A stretch of 61,162 nt of DNA. Origin: an uncultured Helicobacter sp. Lineage in GTDB: Bacteria > Campylobacterota > Campylobacteria > Campylobacterales > Helicobacteraceae. The stretch covers positions 1-61,162 of the forward strand of contig CALVDZ010000012.1 in assembly GCA_944326445.1 (NCBI GenBank). Direction: 5' to 3'. Below, in pieces: positions 51,710 through 61,085 of this stretch. Made by a program: the position numbers and the translations under genes. Position 1 is the stretch's first letter. Every line of letters starts with the position of its first letter. The notes beneath the pieces were generated by a model. It was not told the DNA's origin and searched no databases. It saw only the letters and a list, made by a program, of their open reading frames with translations.

Positions 51710-53143
51710 TTAAGTGCGTAAAATTTTCACACACTTATGCAGGCACTCTATGAGGTATTCTATGTCCTCAATGTTATGCGTGTAGTGCAGGCTTATGCGT
51801 AGCCAGCCGGGGCGTTTGTGAGGGTTTTGGAGCAAGTCACAAAGAGCGCGTTTAGATTCTCTATCATCAAAGGCTAGTGAATCTAGCTCCATCAAATAAT
51901 GCCCATAAGGTCCAGCACAGCTGCACCCCGCCCGCGTCTGTATCCCAAATCTCTGACTAAGGAGCCCACTAAGCTCAAATGGCGAAACACACGCGATATT
52001 AAAGCTAAAAATCCCTAGATTCTCCTCCGCACCGCTCCAATCCCCATACAAAGTGAGCGCGGGGATAGTGCGGAGTTCTTTGAGAAAAATATGGCTTAGC
52101 ACCCGCTCGCGCCGCCTAATGCGCTCTAGTCCGATTTCATTGCGGAGTTGGTAGGCGAGGGCTGCGCGCAAAAGCCCGATGATATAGGGCGTGCCCGCCT
52201 CCTCTTTGTGCGCGAGATTCTCGACATAGAGCTGCCCATCATCGCTCGCGTATTCTATCGTGCCTCCACCGCTAAAGCTTGGTGTTGGATTGGCACAGAG
52301 GGATTTGCGCACCGCGAGCAGTCCGCAGCTCTGCACGCCACCTAGGAGCTTGTGAGGAGCGAGGAAAAGCGCGTCAAAATAGCGCGAGGGGATATTCATA
52401 TATGGCGAGCTGCTTGCCGCGTCAAAGGCGAGTATGCCCTCGCTGGTGTGCTGCCTAAAAATCGTGGCAATATCGACAAAGGGCGAGATGATACCGCTGA
52501 CATTGGAGGCTAGGGCGATAGAGGCTAGAATCTGATTTGTAGCCCCGTTTTTTGCTTTCTCATTTTTTGCACTTTGTTGGAGCTTGTGACTAAAGTCTTT
52601 GAGACAAAATCGTCCGTGTGAATCCAGGGCGACTTTTTGCACCTCGCACAAGCTCTCGCGCAGACTGATTTCATTAGAGTGGTGCTCATAGGCACTGATG
52701 AAAACCTTTGGAAGCGCAGGCAGTGAATCTAGGAGTGAATCTAGCCCAAAGCGCGCTCTTGTAGCGGGTGGGAGGTAGATCCCAGCAAGCTCTTGGAATT
52801 TTTTAATCGCCCCACTCGCGCCAGATCCGCAGCCTATAAGCACAAAGTCTTCATCAAGCTCTAGGGCTTTGGCTAGCCTAAAGCGCGCCTCCTCATACAG
52901 CGCCCCCATCGCTCGCGCGTGGGTAGATGAGAAAGAATGCGTGTTGGCATAAAAGGGCAGGATTTTGCGTATGCGGGATTCTATGATTTCATAGGCGAGC
53001 CCTGAAGCCGTCCAGTCAAAATATCGGCTTTGTGAATCGAGTATCGTGTGCTCTCGCAACTCCTCCAAAATCTCATCAAAGCCCATATCCTCGCGGCTTA
53101 GTAGTGGAGCGAAAAATTCTTGTATGAGCGATTGCGCAGTCAT
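51710..53143 (-). CDS. class V aminotransferase-fold PLP enzyme
   Basis: 477 residues. Cysteine-desulfurase-like fold. Visible: DWTASGLAYE near the start, SAYEHHSNEISLRE, ASNVSGIISPF, FDAASSSPYMN (PLP-binding Asp), FLAPHKLLGG (PLP Lys), and TRAGCSCAGPYGHYL near residue 400, which has a Cys in the position of the NifS/SufS persulfide Cys. The overall length is greater than SufS (about 400). NifS for Fe-S clusters is usually another gene in Campylobacterota, so the substrate is uncertain: a cysteine desulfurase or selenocysteine lyase paralogue is possible. It is 17 bases from the DsbC/G-like gene. Confidence 0.75.
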   Translation of the reverse strand: MTAQSLIQEFFAPLLSREDMGFDEILEELREHTILDSQSRYFDWTASGLAYEIIESRIRKILPFYANTHSFSSTHARAMGALYEEARFRLAKALELDEDFVLIGCGSGASGAIKKFQELAGIYLPPATRARFGLDSLLDSLPALPKVFISAYEHHSNEISLRESLCEVQKVALDSHGRFCLKDFSHKLQQSAKNEKAKNGATNQILASIALASNVSGIISPFVDIATIFRQHTSEGILAFDAASSSPYMNIPSRYFDALFLAPHKLLGGVQSCGLLAVRKSLCANPTPSFSGGGTIEYASDDGQLYVENLAHKEEAGTPYIIGLLRAALAYQLRNEIGLERIRRRERVLSHIFLKELRTIPALTLYGDWSGAEENLGIFSFNIACVSPFELSGLLSQRFGIQTRAGCSCAGPYGHYLMELDSLAFDDRESKRALCDLLQNPHKRPGWLRISLHYTHNIEDIEYLIECLHKCVKILRT

Positions 53144-53160
53144 TTGTGTGGGGCGAGATT

Positions 53161-53865
53161 TTATTTAGATTCTATGAGATAGGGCACGCTATGCACGCCA
53201 GCTTGCGCCACTGCTTGGCTAATCTCTAGCACTTTTGGGTTTTTGGTATCTTTCGGCTTGTAGTTTTTGTCATAGATTTTTTGTAGCAATGCGAGGTTTT
53301 TGCGCTCATCACTGCTTTTTTGGGAGAGAATCTCACTCGCTTTTTTCAGAGAATCTTCGCCCAAAAATCCCACCACAAGCATTTTGACATTGCTAGATTC
53401 TAGACGCGAGGGGAGATTTTCAAGCTCTTTGAGGCAGTAGGGGCACATCGGATCGGAGATGATATAAAGCGTGTTTGTCGTGGGCTTTTTGGCTTTGAAG
53501 CTCATCACTGCATCTTTGTGGGTGTTAAAAAGCTCAAGGGCTGCAGAATCCACCCTAGCCTTTTGGGCTTTTTCAAACTCCGTGCTAATGCGCTCAAGCT
53601 TGCCCAAAAACGCATTATCCTCGCTCCACATAAGCTCACCGACATTAAAGAGCACCGCGCCATCGCTCGAGCTAAAAAGCATAATACGCTCACCATTTTG
53701 GGTATGCTCCACAACCACTGCGCGCAAGTTGTGCCCCAAATCCTGTGTGCTCACGACTTTGGCGGGGATTTTTTTAGAATCTAGCAGGGATTGGATACGC
53801 TCTTGGGGGCTTTGCGCGCCTAGTGCCACGCATATTGCAGCGACAAGCGTTATAAATGCTCTCAT
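53161..53865 (-). CDS. DsbC/DsbG-like periplasmic thioredoxin-fold protein
   Basis: 234 residues. A signal peptide is clear (FITLVAAICVALGAQ). An N-terminal dimerisation-like domain (SLLDSKKIPAKVVSTQ) precedes the thioredoxin fold, with active site DPMCPYCLKEL (CPYC). The later cis-Pro region is HSVPYLIES. It would act as a disulfide isomerase or carrier in the periplasm. ATG 53865 has GGAAGAG; the in-frame start at 53886 is not needed. A -10 box lies at 53899-53904. Confidence 0.85.
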   Translation of the reverse strand: MRAFITLVAAICVALGAQSPQERIQSLLDSKKIPAKVVSTQDLGHNLRAVVVEHTQNGERIMLFSSSDGAVLFNVGELMWSEDNAFLGKLERISTEFEKAQKARVDSAALELFNTHKDAVMSFKAKKPTTNTLYIISDPMCPYCLKELENLPSRLESSNVKMLVVGFLGEDSLKKASEILSQKSSDERKNLALLQKIYDKNYKPKDTKNPKVLEISQAVAQAGVHSVPYLIESK

Positions 53866-53898
53866 CTCTCTTCCTTTCACAGACAAAAAATGGCGGGA

Positions 53899-53904
53899 AT
53901 TATA
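53899..53904 (-). promoter_or_regulatory. -10 box of the DsbC/G-like gene
   Basis: The minus strand reads GCTATAATTCC, 34 bases before ATG 53865. It faces away from the argG promoter 50 bases to the right. Confidence 0.6.
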
Positions 53905-53952
53905 GCACAGAGATTCTTTTAGATTCTAAAGCAAGCATAATAAAGCCTTGAG

Positions 53953-53958
53953 TATAAT
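53953..53958 (+). promoter_or_regulatory. -10 box of argG
   Basis: GAGTATAATGG, 30 bases before ATG 53988, followed by TAAGGAG as ribosome-binding site. Confidence 0.6.
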
Positions 53959-53987
53959 GGCGCGGTATTTTGACTAAGGAGCGCGTT

Positions 53988-55205
53988 ATGCAAAACACAA
54001 AACCTATCAAAAAAGTCGTGCTAGCCTATAGCGGTGGGCTAGATACGAGCGTGATTTTAAAATGGCTAGGCGATACCTATGGGTGCGAGGTGGTTACTTT
54101 CACGGCAGATATTGGGCAGGGCGAGGAAGTCGAGCCAGCAAGGGCAAAGGCGATTAAACTAGGCATAAAGCCCCAAAATATTTTCATCGAGGATTTGCGT
54201 GAGGAGTTTATACGTGATTTTGTCTTTCCGATGTTTCGAGCAAATACGATTTATGAGGGCGAGTATCTGCTAGGCACGAGTATTGCGCGTCCATTAATCG
54301 CTAAGCGGTTAGTAGAAATCGCTAGGGAAGTGGGTGCGGACGCCATAGCCCACGGAGCGACAGGCAAGGGGAATGATCAAGTGCGATTTGAAATCGGGGC
54401 GTATGCGCTAAATCCCGATATCAAAGTCATCGCCCCATGGCGTGAGTGGAAGCTAAATAGCCGTGAGAAACTCCTAGCCTATGCTGAATCTGCGGGCATA
54501 GAGATAGACAAAAAGCCTAACAAATCGCCCTACTCAATGGATGCCAATCTCTTGCATATCAGCTATGAGGGGCAGATATTAGAGGATCCTAATGTCGCGC
54601 CCGAAGAGGATATGTGGCGGTGGAGTGTGAGTCCCAAAAACGCACCAGATAGCCCCACGATTATCACCATTAGCTTTGAGAAGGGCGATGGCGTGGCGAT
54701 AAATGGAGAGCGGCTAAGCCCAGCAGCGTTTTGGGATACACTCAATAAGCTAGGTGGGGCAAATGGTATCGGGCGGCTTGATTTAGTCGAAAATCGCTAT
54801 GTGGGTATGAAATCGCGTGGCTGCTATGAGACACCCGGCGGGACAATCTATCTCAAAGCCCACCGAGCCATAGAATCTCTCACCCTCGATAGAGAGGAGG
54901 CACACCTCAAAGATTCTCTTATGCCAAAGTATGCCGAGCTCATCTATAATGGCTATTGGTTTAGCCCAGAGCGAGAGGCACTCCAAGCCCTCATCGATAA
55001 GACTCAACAGAAAGTGAGTGGCACAGTGCGGCTAGAGCTCTACAAGGGCAATGTAACCGTGCTAGGCAGAGAATCCAAAAACTCCCTCTTTAATGCCGCT
55101 TATAGCACTTTTGAAGAAGACTCTGTGTATAACCAAAAAGACGCCGCAGGGTTTATCAAGCTAAACGCCCTAAGGTTTATCATCGCCGGGAAAGCAAAGG
55201 GGTAA
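53988..55205 (+). CDS. argG: argininosuccinate synthase
   Basis: 405 residues. Joins citrulline and aspartate with ATP. The PP-loop is VLAYSGGLDTSVILKWL near the N-terminus; ATGKGNDQVRFE and SPYSMDANLLHISYEG are class signatures; KSRGCYETPGGT follows. ATG 53988 has AAGGAG at the right distance. It precedes argD by 116 bases. Together with the ArgO-like gene at 8.1 kb this shows a working arginine pathway, unlike H. pylori, which needs arginine. Confidence 0.95.
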   Translation: MQNTKPIKKVVLAYSGGLDTSVILKWLGDTYGCEVVTFTADIGQGEEVEPARAKAIKLGIKPQNIFIEDLREEFIRDFVFPMFRANTIYEGEYLLGTSIARPLIAKRLVEIAREVGADAIAHGATGKGNDQVRFEIGAYALNPDIKVIAPWREWKLNSREKLLAYAESAGIEIDKKPNKSPYSMDANLLHISYEGQILEDPNVAPEEDMWRWSVSPKNAPDSPTIITISFEKGDGVAINGERLSPAAFWDTLNKLGGANGIGRLDLVENRYVGMKSRGCYETPGGTIYLKAHRAIESLTLDREEAHLKDSLMPKYAELIYNGYWFSPEREALQALIDKTQQKVSGTVRLELYKGNVTVLGRESKNSLFNAAYSTFEEDSVYNQKDAAGFIKLNALRFIIAGKAKG

Positions 55206-55321
55206 GCACAAGGAGTGAGGCAAAAATAAATAGGGAGAGACTAGGGGGCGTAAAGCACGCAAACGCCGCTTTGTTTGGTTTATCCCTAAGTTTTTTGAGC
55301 AAATCGTTACAAGGAGAATAT

Positions 55322-56557
55322 ATGGCAAAGCACGGATTTAAGGCAATAGAGGCGTTGGATACAACCTATGTGTTGCCCACATACACGCGCGCAAAGGTGG
55401 CGTTTGTCAAAGGCAAGGGCGCGAGGCTGCAAGATACACAAGATAGGGATTATATCGACTTTGGCAGTGGCATAGGCGTGGCATCACTAGGGCATAGCCC
55501 CAAAGCCCTGCAAAAAGCCCTCAAAAAAAGCGCAAAAACCCTCATCCACACTTCCAACCTCTACTATATCGAGCCTCAAGCCAAGCTCGCTGCGCGACTT
55601 GTGGAGTATTACAAGCGAGGCAGTGGCGACAAATCCAAGTGGCGCGTGTTTTTTGGCAATTCCGGAGCGGAGGCAAATGAGTGTGCTATCAAAATCGCGC
55701 GCAAATACGGGCAGAGTGCAGGGCGTTATAAAATCATCACGCTAGATTCTAGCTTCCACGGGCGCACGATCGCCACGCTCAAAGCCACGGGGCAGGATAA
55801 GTTTCACAAGCATTTCGCGCCATTCCCCGATGGGTTTGTGCGCGCTAAGGATCTCGCTGATGTGCCAAATAAGATAGATTCTCAAACCATAGCAGTGCTC
55901 TTAGAGCTCGTGCAGGGCGAGGGTGGGATTAACGCGCTAGACAAAAAGCAAGTCCAAAATCTCGCTAAGATTCTAAAAGAGCAAAATATTTTGCTCATCA
56001 TCGATGAGGTGCAGAGCGGGATTTACCGCAGTGGCGAGATTTTTGCCTCTAAGGTGTATGGCATAGAACCCGATGTCATCACGATGGCAAAGGGCTTGGC
56101 TGGGGGCGTGCCTATTGGTGCGTGTATGACACGCCTTGTGGATGTGTTTGAGCCTAGCGATCACGGGAGCACCTTTGGGGGGAATTTTTTGAGCACAAAT
56201 GCAGGACTAGCGGTGCTAAAAACCCTAGAGAAAATGCGCAAAGACAAGGTGCTTGATGTGGTGATTAAATACTTTCACGCTAAGCTAGATTCTGTGTTAA
56301 AGCATTATCCCGAGATTTTTAGCAAACGCGTGGGATTGGGGCTTATGTGTGGCTTGCAAGTGCGTGATGGAGAGATTTTGACACAGATTGTTAGCGCGTG
56401 CTTGCAAAATCGCGTGCTAGTGCTGCGCTCAGGGAGCAATGTGCTGCGCTTTTTGCCTCCGCTAAATATCACAAAAAGCGAGATTGATGAGGGCTTTGTG
56501 AGGCTATCACACGCGCTAAAAGAGCTAAAAAACTCTCAAAAACCCAAGAATCCCTAA
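55322..56557 (+). CDS. argD: acetylornithine aminotransferase
   Basis: 411 residues. Class III PLP aminotransferase acting at the fourth step of arginine synthesis and possibly also in lysine synthesis. Seen: GSGIGVASLGHSPKAL, FFGNSGAEANECAIKIAR, SSFHGRTIATL, IIDEVQSGIYRSG (PLP Asp), TMAKGLAGGVPIGA (Schiff-base Lys) and HGSTFGGNFLS. ATG 55322 has AAGGAG; the open frame upstream to 55271 has no ribosome-binding site. The uvrD-like gene starts right after its stop. Confidence 0.92.
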   Translation: MAKHGFKAIEALDTTYVLPTYTRAKVAFVKGKGARLQDTQDRDYIDFGSGIGVASLGHSPKALQKALKKSAKTLIHTSNLYYIEPQAKLAARLVEYYKRGSGDKSKWRVFFGNSGAEANECAIKIARKYGQSAGRYKIITLDSSFHGRTIATLKATGQDKFHKHFAPFPDGFVRAKDLADVPNKIDSQTIAVLLELVQGEGGINALDKKQVQNLAKILKEQNILLIIDEVQSGIYRSGEIFASKVYGIEPDVITMAKGLAGGVPIGACMTRLVDVFEPSDHGSTFGGNFLSTNAGLAVLKTLEKMRKDKVLDVVIKYFHAKLDSVLKHYPEIFSKRVGLGLMCGLQVRDGEILTQIVSACLQNRVLVLRSGSNVLRFLPPLNITKSEIDEGFVRLSHALKELKNSQKPKNP

Positions 56558-58624
56558 ATGAGCAAACTCTCGCGCAGCCTAGATTCACTAAACCCCCAGC
56601 AACGCCAAGCAGTGGAGCACACCGAGGGGGCGCTGCTCATCCTTGCGGGGGCGGGCAGTGGTAAGACAAAAACACTCACCACGCGCCTTGCCTATCTCAT
56701 CGAAGAGATTGGCGTGCCAGCCCAGCACACCCTCACTCTCACTTTTACTAATAAAGCCGCAACGGAGATGCGCGAGCGAGCTATGGCACTTTTAGAATCC
56801 AGCACCCAAGCCCCGCCCTTGCTCTGCACTTTTCACAAATTTGGCTTGCTTTTTTTGCGCTTCCACATACACCGCTTAGGGCGTAGTGCGAACTTCACGC
56901 TTTTAGATTCTGATGATTGCAAGCGCATTGCCAAAAAGCTCGCTCCCAATCTCACGCCACAGAGAATCCTAGGCTATATCAGTAGTTGCAAAAACGCCTC
57001 GCTTAGCCCAGAATCTGCCGCCGCCTATGCCCACACACCAGAGTATAAAGCCCTGCAACGCGTGTATGTCGAGTATGAGGAGTTTTTGCGTAGCAAAAAT
57101 ATGCTTGATTTTGATGATTTGCTCTATCTCACTTGCGAGATTCTCCGCACTCACGAGGATTTGCGCGATGAGACAAGTGGGCATTACCAATATATTATGG
57201 TTGATGAGTATCAAGATACTAATGAGATTCAATACAAACTCCTCTCCTATCTCACAAGCACGCATACTAATCTCTGTGTGGTGGGCGATGACGATCAGAG
57301 TATCTATGGGTGGCGCGGTGCGGATATCAACAATATCCTAAACTTTGAGCAGCAATTTAGCAATGCCACGCTCATCAAACTCGAGCAAAACTACCGCTCC
57401 ACGCCCGAGATCTTGCAAGCAGCCAACGCCCTCATCGCGCACAACACAAGGCGTTTGGGCAAAAACCTCCAAAGCACCAAGGAGAGCGGGCAAGCAGTAG
57501 AAATCCTGCATTCCCAAGATGAGGCACAAGAGGGAAGTGCCATTGCTACGATTATCGCTAAGGAACTCACTCAAGGCAAAAAAGCGCGAGAGTTTGCTGT
57601 GCTCTTTCGGCTAAATGCCCTCTCGCGCGGCATAGAGGAGGCGTTTAATAAGGCTAAAATCCCCTATCAAATCATCGGGGCTATGCGCTTTTATGAGCGT
57701 GCGGAGGTGAAGGATTTGCTAAGCTATGTGCGCCTTGTGCATAATCTTAGCGATGATTACTCGCTTTTGCGCATTATCAACACACCTCGGCGCGGCATAG
57801 GCAAAAAATCCCAAGAAAACCTAGAATCGCTCGCAAGAGCCAAGCAGATGAGTATCGCAGAGACTTTTAGCGCGTATAAAGAAGAATGCGCAAAAGCCCT
57901 CGGGCAAAAAAACTTCAAAACACTTGAAGGGTTTTTTGCCAAAATTGCGGAGCTAAAGGAGCTAGCAGATTCTGAAAAACTCGCATTTATAGAATCTCTG
58001 CAAGAGTGGCTAGATTTTAGCAAGGAGTTTAATGCCCTAGAATCGGTGGATAGGATAGCCAATATCGAGGAGTTTTATGGGGTTTTGCGCGATTTTGTGG
58101 TGCAAAATCCCGATGAGAGCTTGCAGGATTTTCTCAATACCATCGCGCTTAGCTCAAGTAGCGATGAGCAGGGCGGGGAGTGCGTGAGTTGTATGAGCAT
58201 ACATAGTGCTAAGGGCTTGGAGTTTGATAATGTCTTTGTGATAGGGCTTGAGGAGGAGATGTTCCCACTATATGGCGGTGGCGATGAGCTCCAAGAGGAG
58301 CGTAGGCTAGGCTATGTGGCTTTTACAAGGGCGCGGCACAAGCTTTATTTGTGCAGTGTGGAGAGTAGATTTGTCCATGGGAAGCGCCGATTTTTGCGCC
58401 CTTCACGATTTTTGACAGAATCTGGGAGCCAAAGCACCTCCTCTCTAGCGCGCCACGATGGCGAGCAAGATGAAAGTATCAAAGTCAATGATATGGTGCT
58501 GCACAAAGTCTTTGGCACTGGGCGCGTGTGTGAGGTGCGCGATAGCGGGGGAAGCGTGGCGTTAAAGATAAATTTTGGCGGTAATGAACGCGTGATATTA
58601 CAGAGCTTTGTGCAAAAGCTCTGA
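56558..58624 (+). CDS. uvrD: UvrD/PcrA/Rep superfamily I DNA helicase
   Basis: 688 residues. Walker A ILAGAGSGKTKTLTTR, LTFTNKAATEMRER (motif Ia), VDEYQDTNEIQ (DExx, motif II), GDDDQSIYGWRGAD (motif III), LEQNYRST (IV), SIHSAKGLEFDNVFVIGLEE (V) and RRLGYVAFTRARHKLYL (VI). The end carries the UvrD C-terminal tudor-like segment KVFGTGRVCEVRD. Unwinds DNA 3'-5' in repair and replication restart. Starts one base after the argD stop, so probably cotranscribed; it converges on the patatin gene. Confidence 0.92.
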   Translation: MSKLSRSLDSLNPQQRQAVEHTEGALLILAGAGSGKTKTLTTRLAYLIEEIGVPAQHTLTLTFTNKAATEMRERAMALLESSTQAPPLLCTFHKFGLLFLRFHIHRLGRSANFTLLDSDDCKRIAKKLAPNLTPQRILGYISSCKNASLSPESAAAYAHTPEYKALQRVYVEYEEFLRSKNMLDFDDLLYLTCEILRTHEDLRDETSGHYQYIMVDEYQDTNEIQYKLLSYLTSTHTNLCVVGDDDQSIYGWRGADINNILNFEQQFSNATLIKLEQNYRSTPEILQAANALIAHNTRRLGKNLQSTKESGQAVEILHSQDEAQEGSAIATIIAKELTQGKKAREFAVLFRLNALSRGIEEAFNKAKIPYQIIGAMRFYERAEVKDLLSYVRLVHNLSDDYSLLRIINTPRRGIGKKSQENLESLARAKQMSIAETFSAYKEECAKALGQKNFKTLEGFFAKIAELKELADSEKLAFIESLQEWLDFSKEFNALESVDRIANIEEFYGVLRDFVVQNPDESLQDFLNTIALSSSSDEQGGECVSCMSIHSAKGLEFDNVFVIGLEEEMFPLYGGGDELQEERRLGYVAFTRARHKLYLCSVESRFVHGKRRFLRPSRFLTESGSQSTSSLARHDGEQDESIKVNDMVLHKVFGTGRVCEVRDSGGSVALKINFGGNERVILQSFVQKL

Positions 58625-58630
58625 GTGCCT

Positions 58631-59806
58631 CTAAATCGCTACTTGCCTCATAAAGGCACAAAACACAAGGGCTAGCAGCGCCTCATCATCAAGGCTTTCT
58701 GTGTTTGTGAGAGTGCCCTCAAGTGGTATGCCGCGCGCGTGCAGGTATGCCCTGCTTTTGTCTGCAAGCGTGCTTAGAATCTCTGCGAGGTGGTATGTCT
58801 CTAGCAGATTGTAGCGGTGGAGGTGCATTTGGGATTCTATAAGTGCTAGGGTGATGGTGTGGTTTTCACGCGCGCCCAAAAGCTCTAAGATTCTCTCATA
58901 CAAGGGTGTGGGGGTAAGGAGTTTATCAAGCATTTGTGGGGTATGGGCTCTAAGCTCATAGGAGAGAATCTCCCCCAGAGCGCGCCCAAACGCGCTGACA
59001 AACACTCCCAAATCCTGCGCAACAAAGCTAAAATCCCTCCCCACCAAACGCCCAAAGCTCTTAAGCGTGTCCAAATACCCAAGCCCGATATGTGTGTGTA
59101 TCATATCGCTATCAAAATCTAGCATACCGCCCAAACGCTCCCTAGGCTGGATACAGCGCACAAAGGGGTGGTTTGTGTAGGCGTGGGGCTTGGGATTGAG
59201 CGCAATGGCGATGACTTCCTGCGCGCCAAGCCTAAAGGCAAGCGAGATGGGCAGATTGTCATAATACCCGCCATCGATATAACCCTCGCCCGCAATCTCA
59301 TAGATAGGAAACGCCGGGAAGCACGAGCAAGACGCCATAATCCAATCTCGTAATTGTGCTTTTGGGAGTGAATCTTTGCATTTGAGAATGGGCTGCATAG
59401 AGGGGAAGCGCACGCTCACAAGCCCATAATCCACCCTTGAGGCGAAAAACCGCTCCGTATCGATAAAACGCCCCAAAAGATTCACAAACGGCGTGGTGTC
59501 CATACCCTTATTGCTCGTATAAGTCTTTAAAAAGCCAAAAAGCCTGTCGCTATGCTCCATATAGTAGCTAATGTCCGTGCGCAGATTGAGCCCATTGAGC
59601 ACGACTTTATCGATATCAATGCTCTGCCATAGCTCCAATGCGCGCTCATAATCCCCCTGCACCATCAGCGCGCCATTGCACGCCCCGATACTCGTGCCTG
59701 TGATGATGTGATAATCTACCCCAAGCTCTCGCAGTGCCCTCCACGCGCCGATTTGATACGCGCCCTTAGAGCCACCACCTCCTAGGACAATCGCGCGCTT
59801 TAGCAT
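58631..59806 (-). CDS. patatin-like phospholipase
   Basis: 391 residues. Patatin core: AIVLGGGGSKGAYQIG (oxyanion loop, residues about 5-20), IITGTSIGACNGAL (catalytic Ser near 41 in GxSxG), and YIDGGYYDNLP (catalytic Asp near 178). Such bacterial enzymes hydrolyse membrane phospholipids; some are effectors, others housekeeping. No secretion signal is seen. The C-terminal 170 residues are helical without a clear domain. It is three bases downstream of tal on the same strand. Confidence 0.88.
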   Translation of the reverse strand: MLKRAIVLGGGGSKGAYQIGAWRALRELGVDYHIITGTSIGACNGALMVQGDYERALELWQSIDIDKVVLNGLNLRTDISYYMEHSDRLFGFLKTYTSNKGMDTTPFVNLLGRFIDTERFFASRVDYGLVSVRFPSMQPILKCKDSLPKAQLRDWIMASCSCFPAFPIYEIAGEGYIDGGYYDNLPISLAFRLGAQEVIAIALNPKPHAYTNHPFVRCIQPRERLGGMLDFDSDMIHTHIGLGYLDTLKSFGRLVGRDFSFVAQDLGVFVSAFGRALGEILSYELRAHTPQMLDKLLTPTPLYERILELLGARENHTITLALIESQMHLHRYNLLETYHLAEILSTLADKSRAYLHARGIPLEGTLTNTESLDDEALLALVFCAFMRQVAI

Positions 59807-59809
59807 TAG

Positions 59810-60742
59810 CTAGAGGCTCTCTAGCATAGTGTGAAAGCTTTGCTTAAACGCCATAAGCCCCTCATCTAGGAGTTTGTCGTAGTCTATTGTGTGATTTAGC
59901 TCTGTGCAAGTGGGCTGCACGCTCTCACAATCGCCCGTGCGCAACTTTTCTAAAAACGCCTTGAGCGCGTCAAGGGGCGCGGTGTTGATGGCATTTGGCA
60001 GTAGGAGTGAATCTATATAATAAGTCGGTGGCAAATCCCCACCCTTCACGCCTGTGGAGGCAAACAGAGCACGGGAGTTAGGATCTTCAAAGCTTTGGAC
60101 GCACGCATAGCATTCCTTGGCATTGGCTATGCCTAGAGTGGTGCTGCCATAGGCGCGATCGATGCGCGAGACAAAAATACTCACCACCGCTTGGGCTAGA
60201 GAATCTCTGCGCGCTAGGGCAAAAGCCTCCATACAAGATTTGGTTTGAGCAGGGGAGAAAATCAGCGTGGCATTTACCGGGATAGAGCGCGCTAGCAGTG
60301 CGTTCATCACCTCATAGCCTGCCTGCGTGGCTGGGACTTTTATCATCACATTGGGCTTATTTAGGGTTTTAAAAATCCTCACGCCCTCATCGATACTCCT
60401 TGGTGCGTCATCGCACAAAAATGGATCGATCTCAATGCTCACAAAGCCGTGGCGCGCGTCGGCTTGGTGCAGTGGCGCGAGCATATCTGCGGCTTTGGCG
60501 ATATCGCTAAAGGCGAGGTGCTCATAAATGCTTTTAGAATCCAACCCGTGCAAACTCGCCTTTTGCTGCGCGTAATGGGGCGATTGCAAGGCAGTGGCAA
60601 AGATGCTTGGATTGCTTGTTGCGCCATTTAGCAAACCACCTCCTTGGCTAAGGAGCGCACCAAATGCGTGATCCAAAAAGTCCCTCTGCACAAAATCACA
60701 CCACAAGCTAAAACCTATTTTTTGCAACTGCTCTGTCGTCAT
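59810..60742 (-). CDS. tal: transaldolase
   Basis: 310 residues. Pentose-phosphate enzyme exchanging a three-carbon unit. Motifs: GATSNPSIFATAL near residue 40, FVSIEIDPFLCDDAP, VMIKVPATQAGYE with the Schiff-base Lys near 135, NATLIFSPAQ and FASTGVKGGDLPPTYYID. It belongs to the longer subfamily of Campylobacterota and plants. A -10 box is at 60788-60793 on the minus strand. Confidence 0.93.
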   Translation of the reverse strand: MTTEQLQKIGFSLWCDFVQRDFLDHAFGALLSQGGGLLNGATSNPSIFATALQSPHYAQQKASLHGLDSKSIYEHLAFSDIAKAADMLAPLHQADARHGFVSIEIDPFLCDDAPRSIDEGVRIFKTLNKPNVMIKVPATQAGYEVMNALLARSIPVNATLIFSPAQTKSCMEAFALARRDSLAQAVVSIFVSRIDRAYGSTTLGIANAKECYACVQSFEDPNSRALFASTGVKGGDLPPTYYIDSLLLPNAINTAPLDALKAFLEKLRTGDCESVQPTCTELNHTIDYDKLLDEGLMAFKQSFHTMLESL

Positions 60743-60787
60743 TAAATCTCCTTATTATTCCTTAAAATCTCGCCTAGATTCTGTGGC

Positions 60788-60793
60788 ATTGTA
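60788..60793 (-). promoter_or_regulatory. -10 box of tal
   Basis: The minus strand reads TGTTACAATGCC, 46 bases before ATG 60742. Confidence 0.5.
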
Positions 60794-60852
60794 ACACAAG
60801 CAATGCAAAGATTTTCTTATAGTAATATTTACTTACAATAATATTTTTATGC

Positions 60853-60858
60853 TATAAT
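60853..60858 (+). promoter_or_regulatory. strong rightward -10 box before the terminal repeat
   Basis: TTATGCTATAATCC, the best extended -10 match of the window on the plus strand. Nothing coding follows in the window, so it would transcribe the repeat region and whatever lies beyond. Confidence 0.5.
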
Positions 60859-60906
60859 CCCACCTCTTTTTCAAGGCTGTTATAGAATCTACGCAATTGC
60901 CAAATC

Positions 60907-60983
60907 GCGTTCCTGACGCGTTTGCACCAAAGATTCTATAATCTCGCACTAGATTGCGTGTATGAACGCGCAGCGGAGGTGAT
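60907..60983 (+). repeat. terminal direct repeat, unit 1
   Basis: 77 bases starting GCGTTCCTGACGCG and ending GGAGGTGAT, repeated exactly at 61086-61162 (offset 179). It contains CGCGT/ACGCG and AGATTCTATAA, facing TTATAGAATCT at 60881-60891. Two stems follow: GGTGATGAG with CTCATCACC (60977-61004), and AAGTTTTGC with GCAAAACTT (61011-61031). Confidence 0.85.
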
Positions 60984-61085
60984 GAGGGCTTTGCTCTCAT
61001 CACCGATACCAAGTTTTGCAGCGCAAAACTTGCATAAAATTATAGAATCTAAGGCGGGTTTATAGAAAAGGTGCTAGCCTAAGCG

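Noticed and set aside
55206..55321. GGCGT...ACGCC hairpin between argG and argD as terminator or riboswitch
   Set aside because: The stem is only five pairs with a long loop and a broken T-run; no known riboswitch motif.
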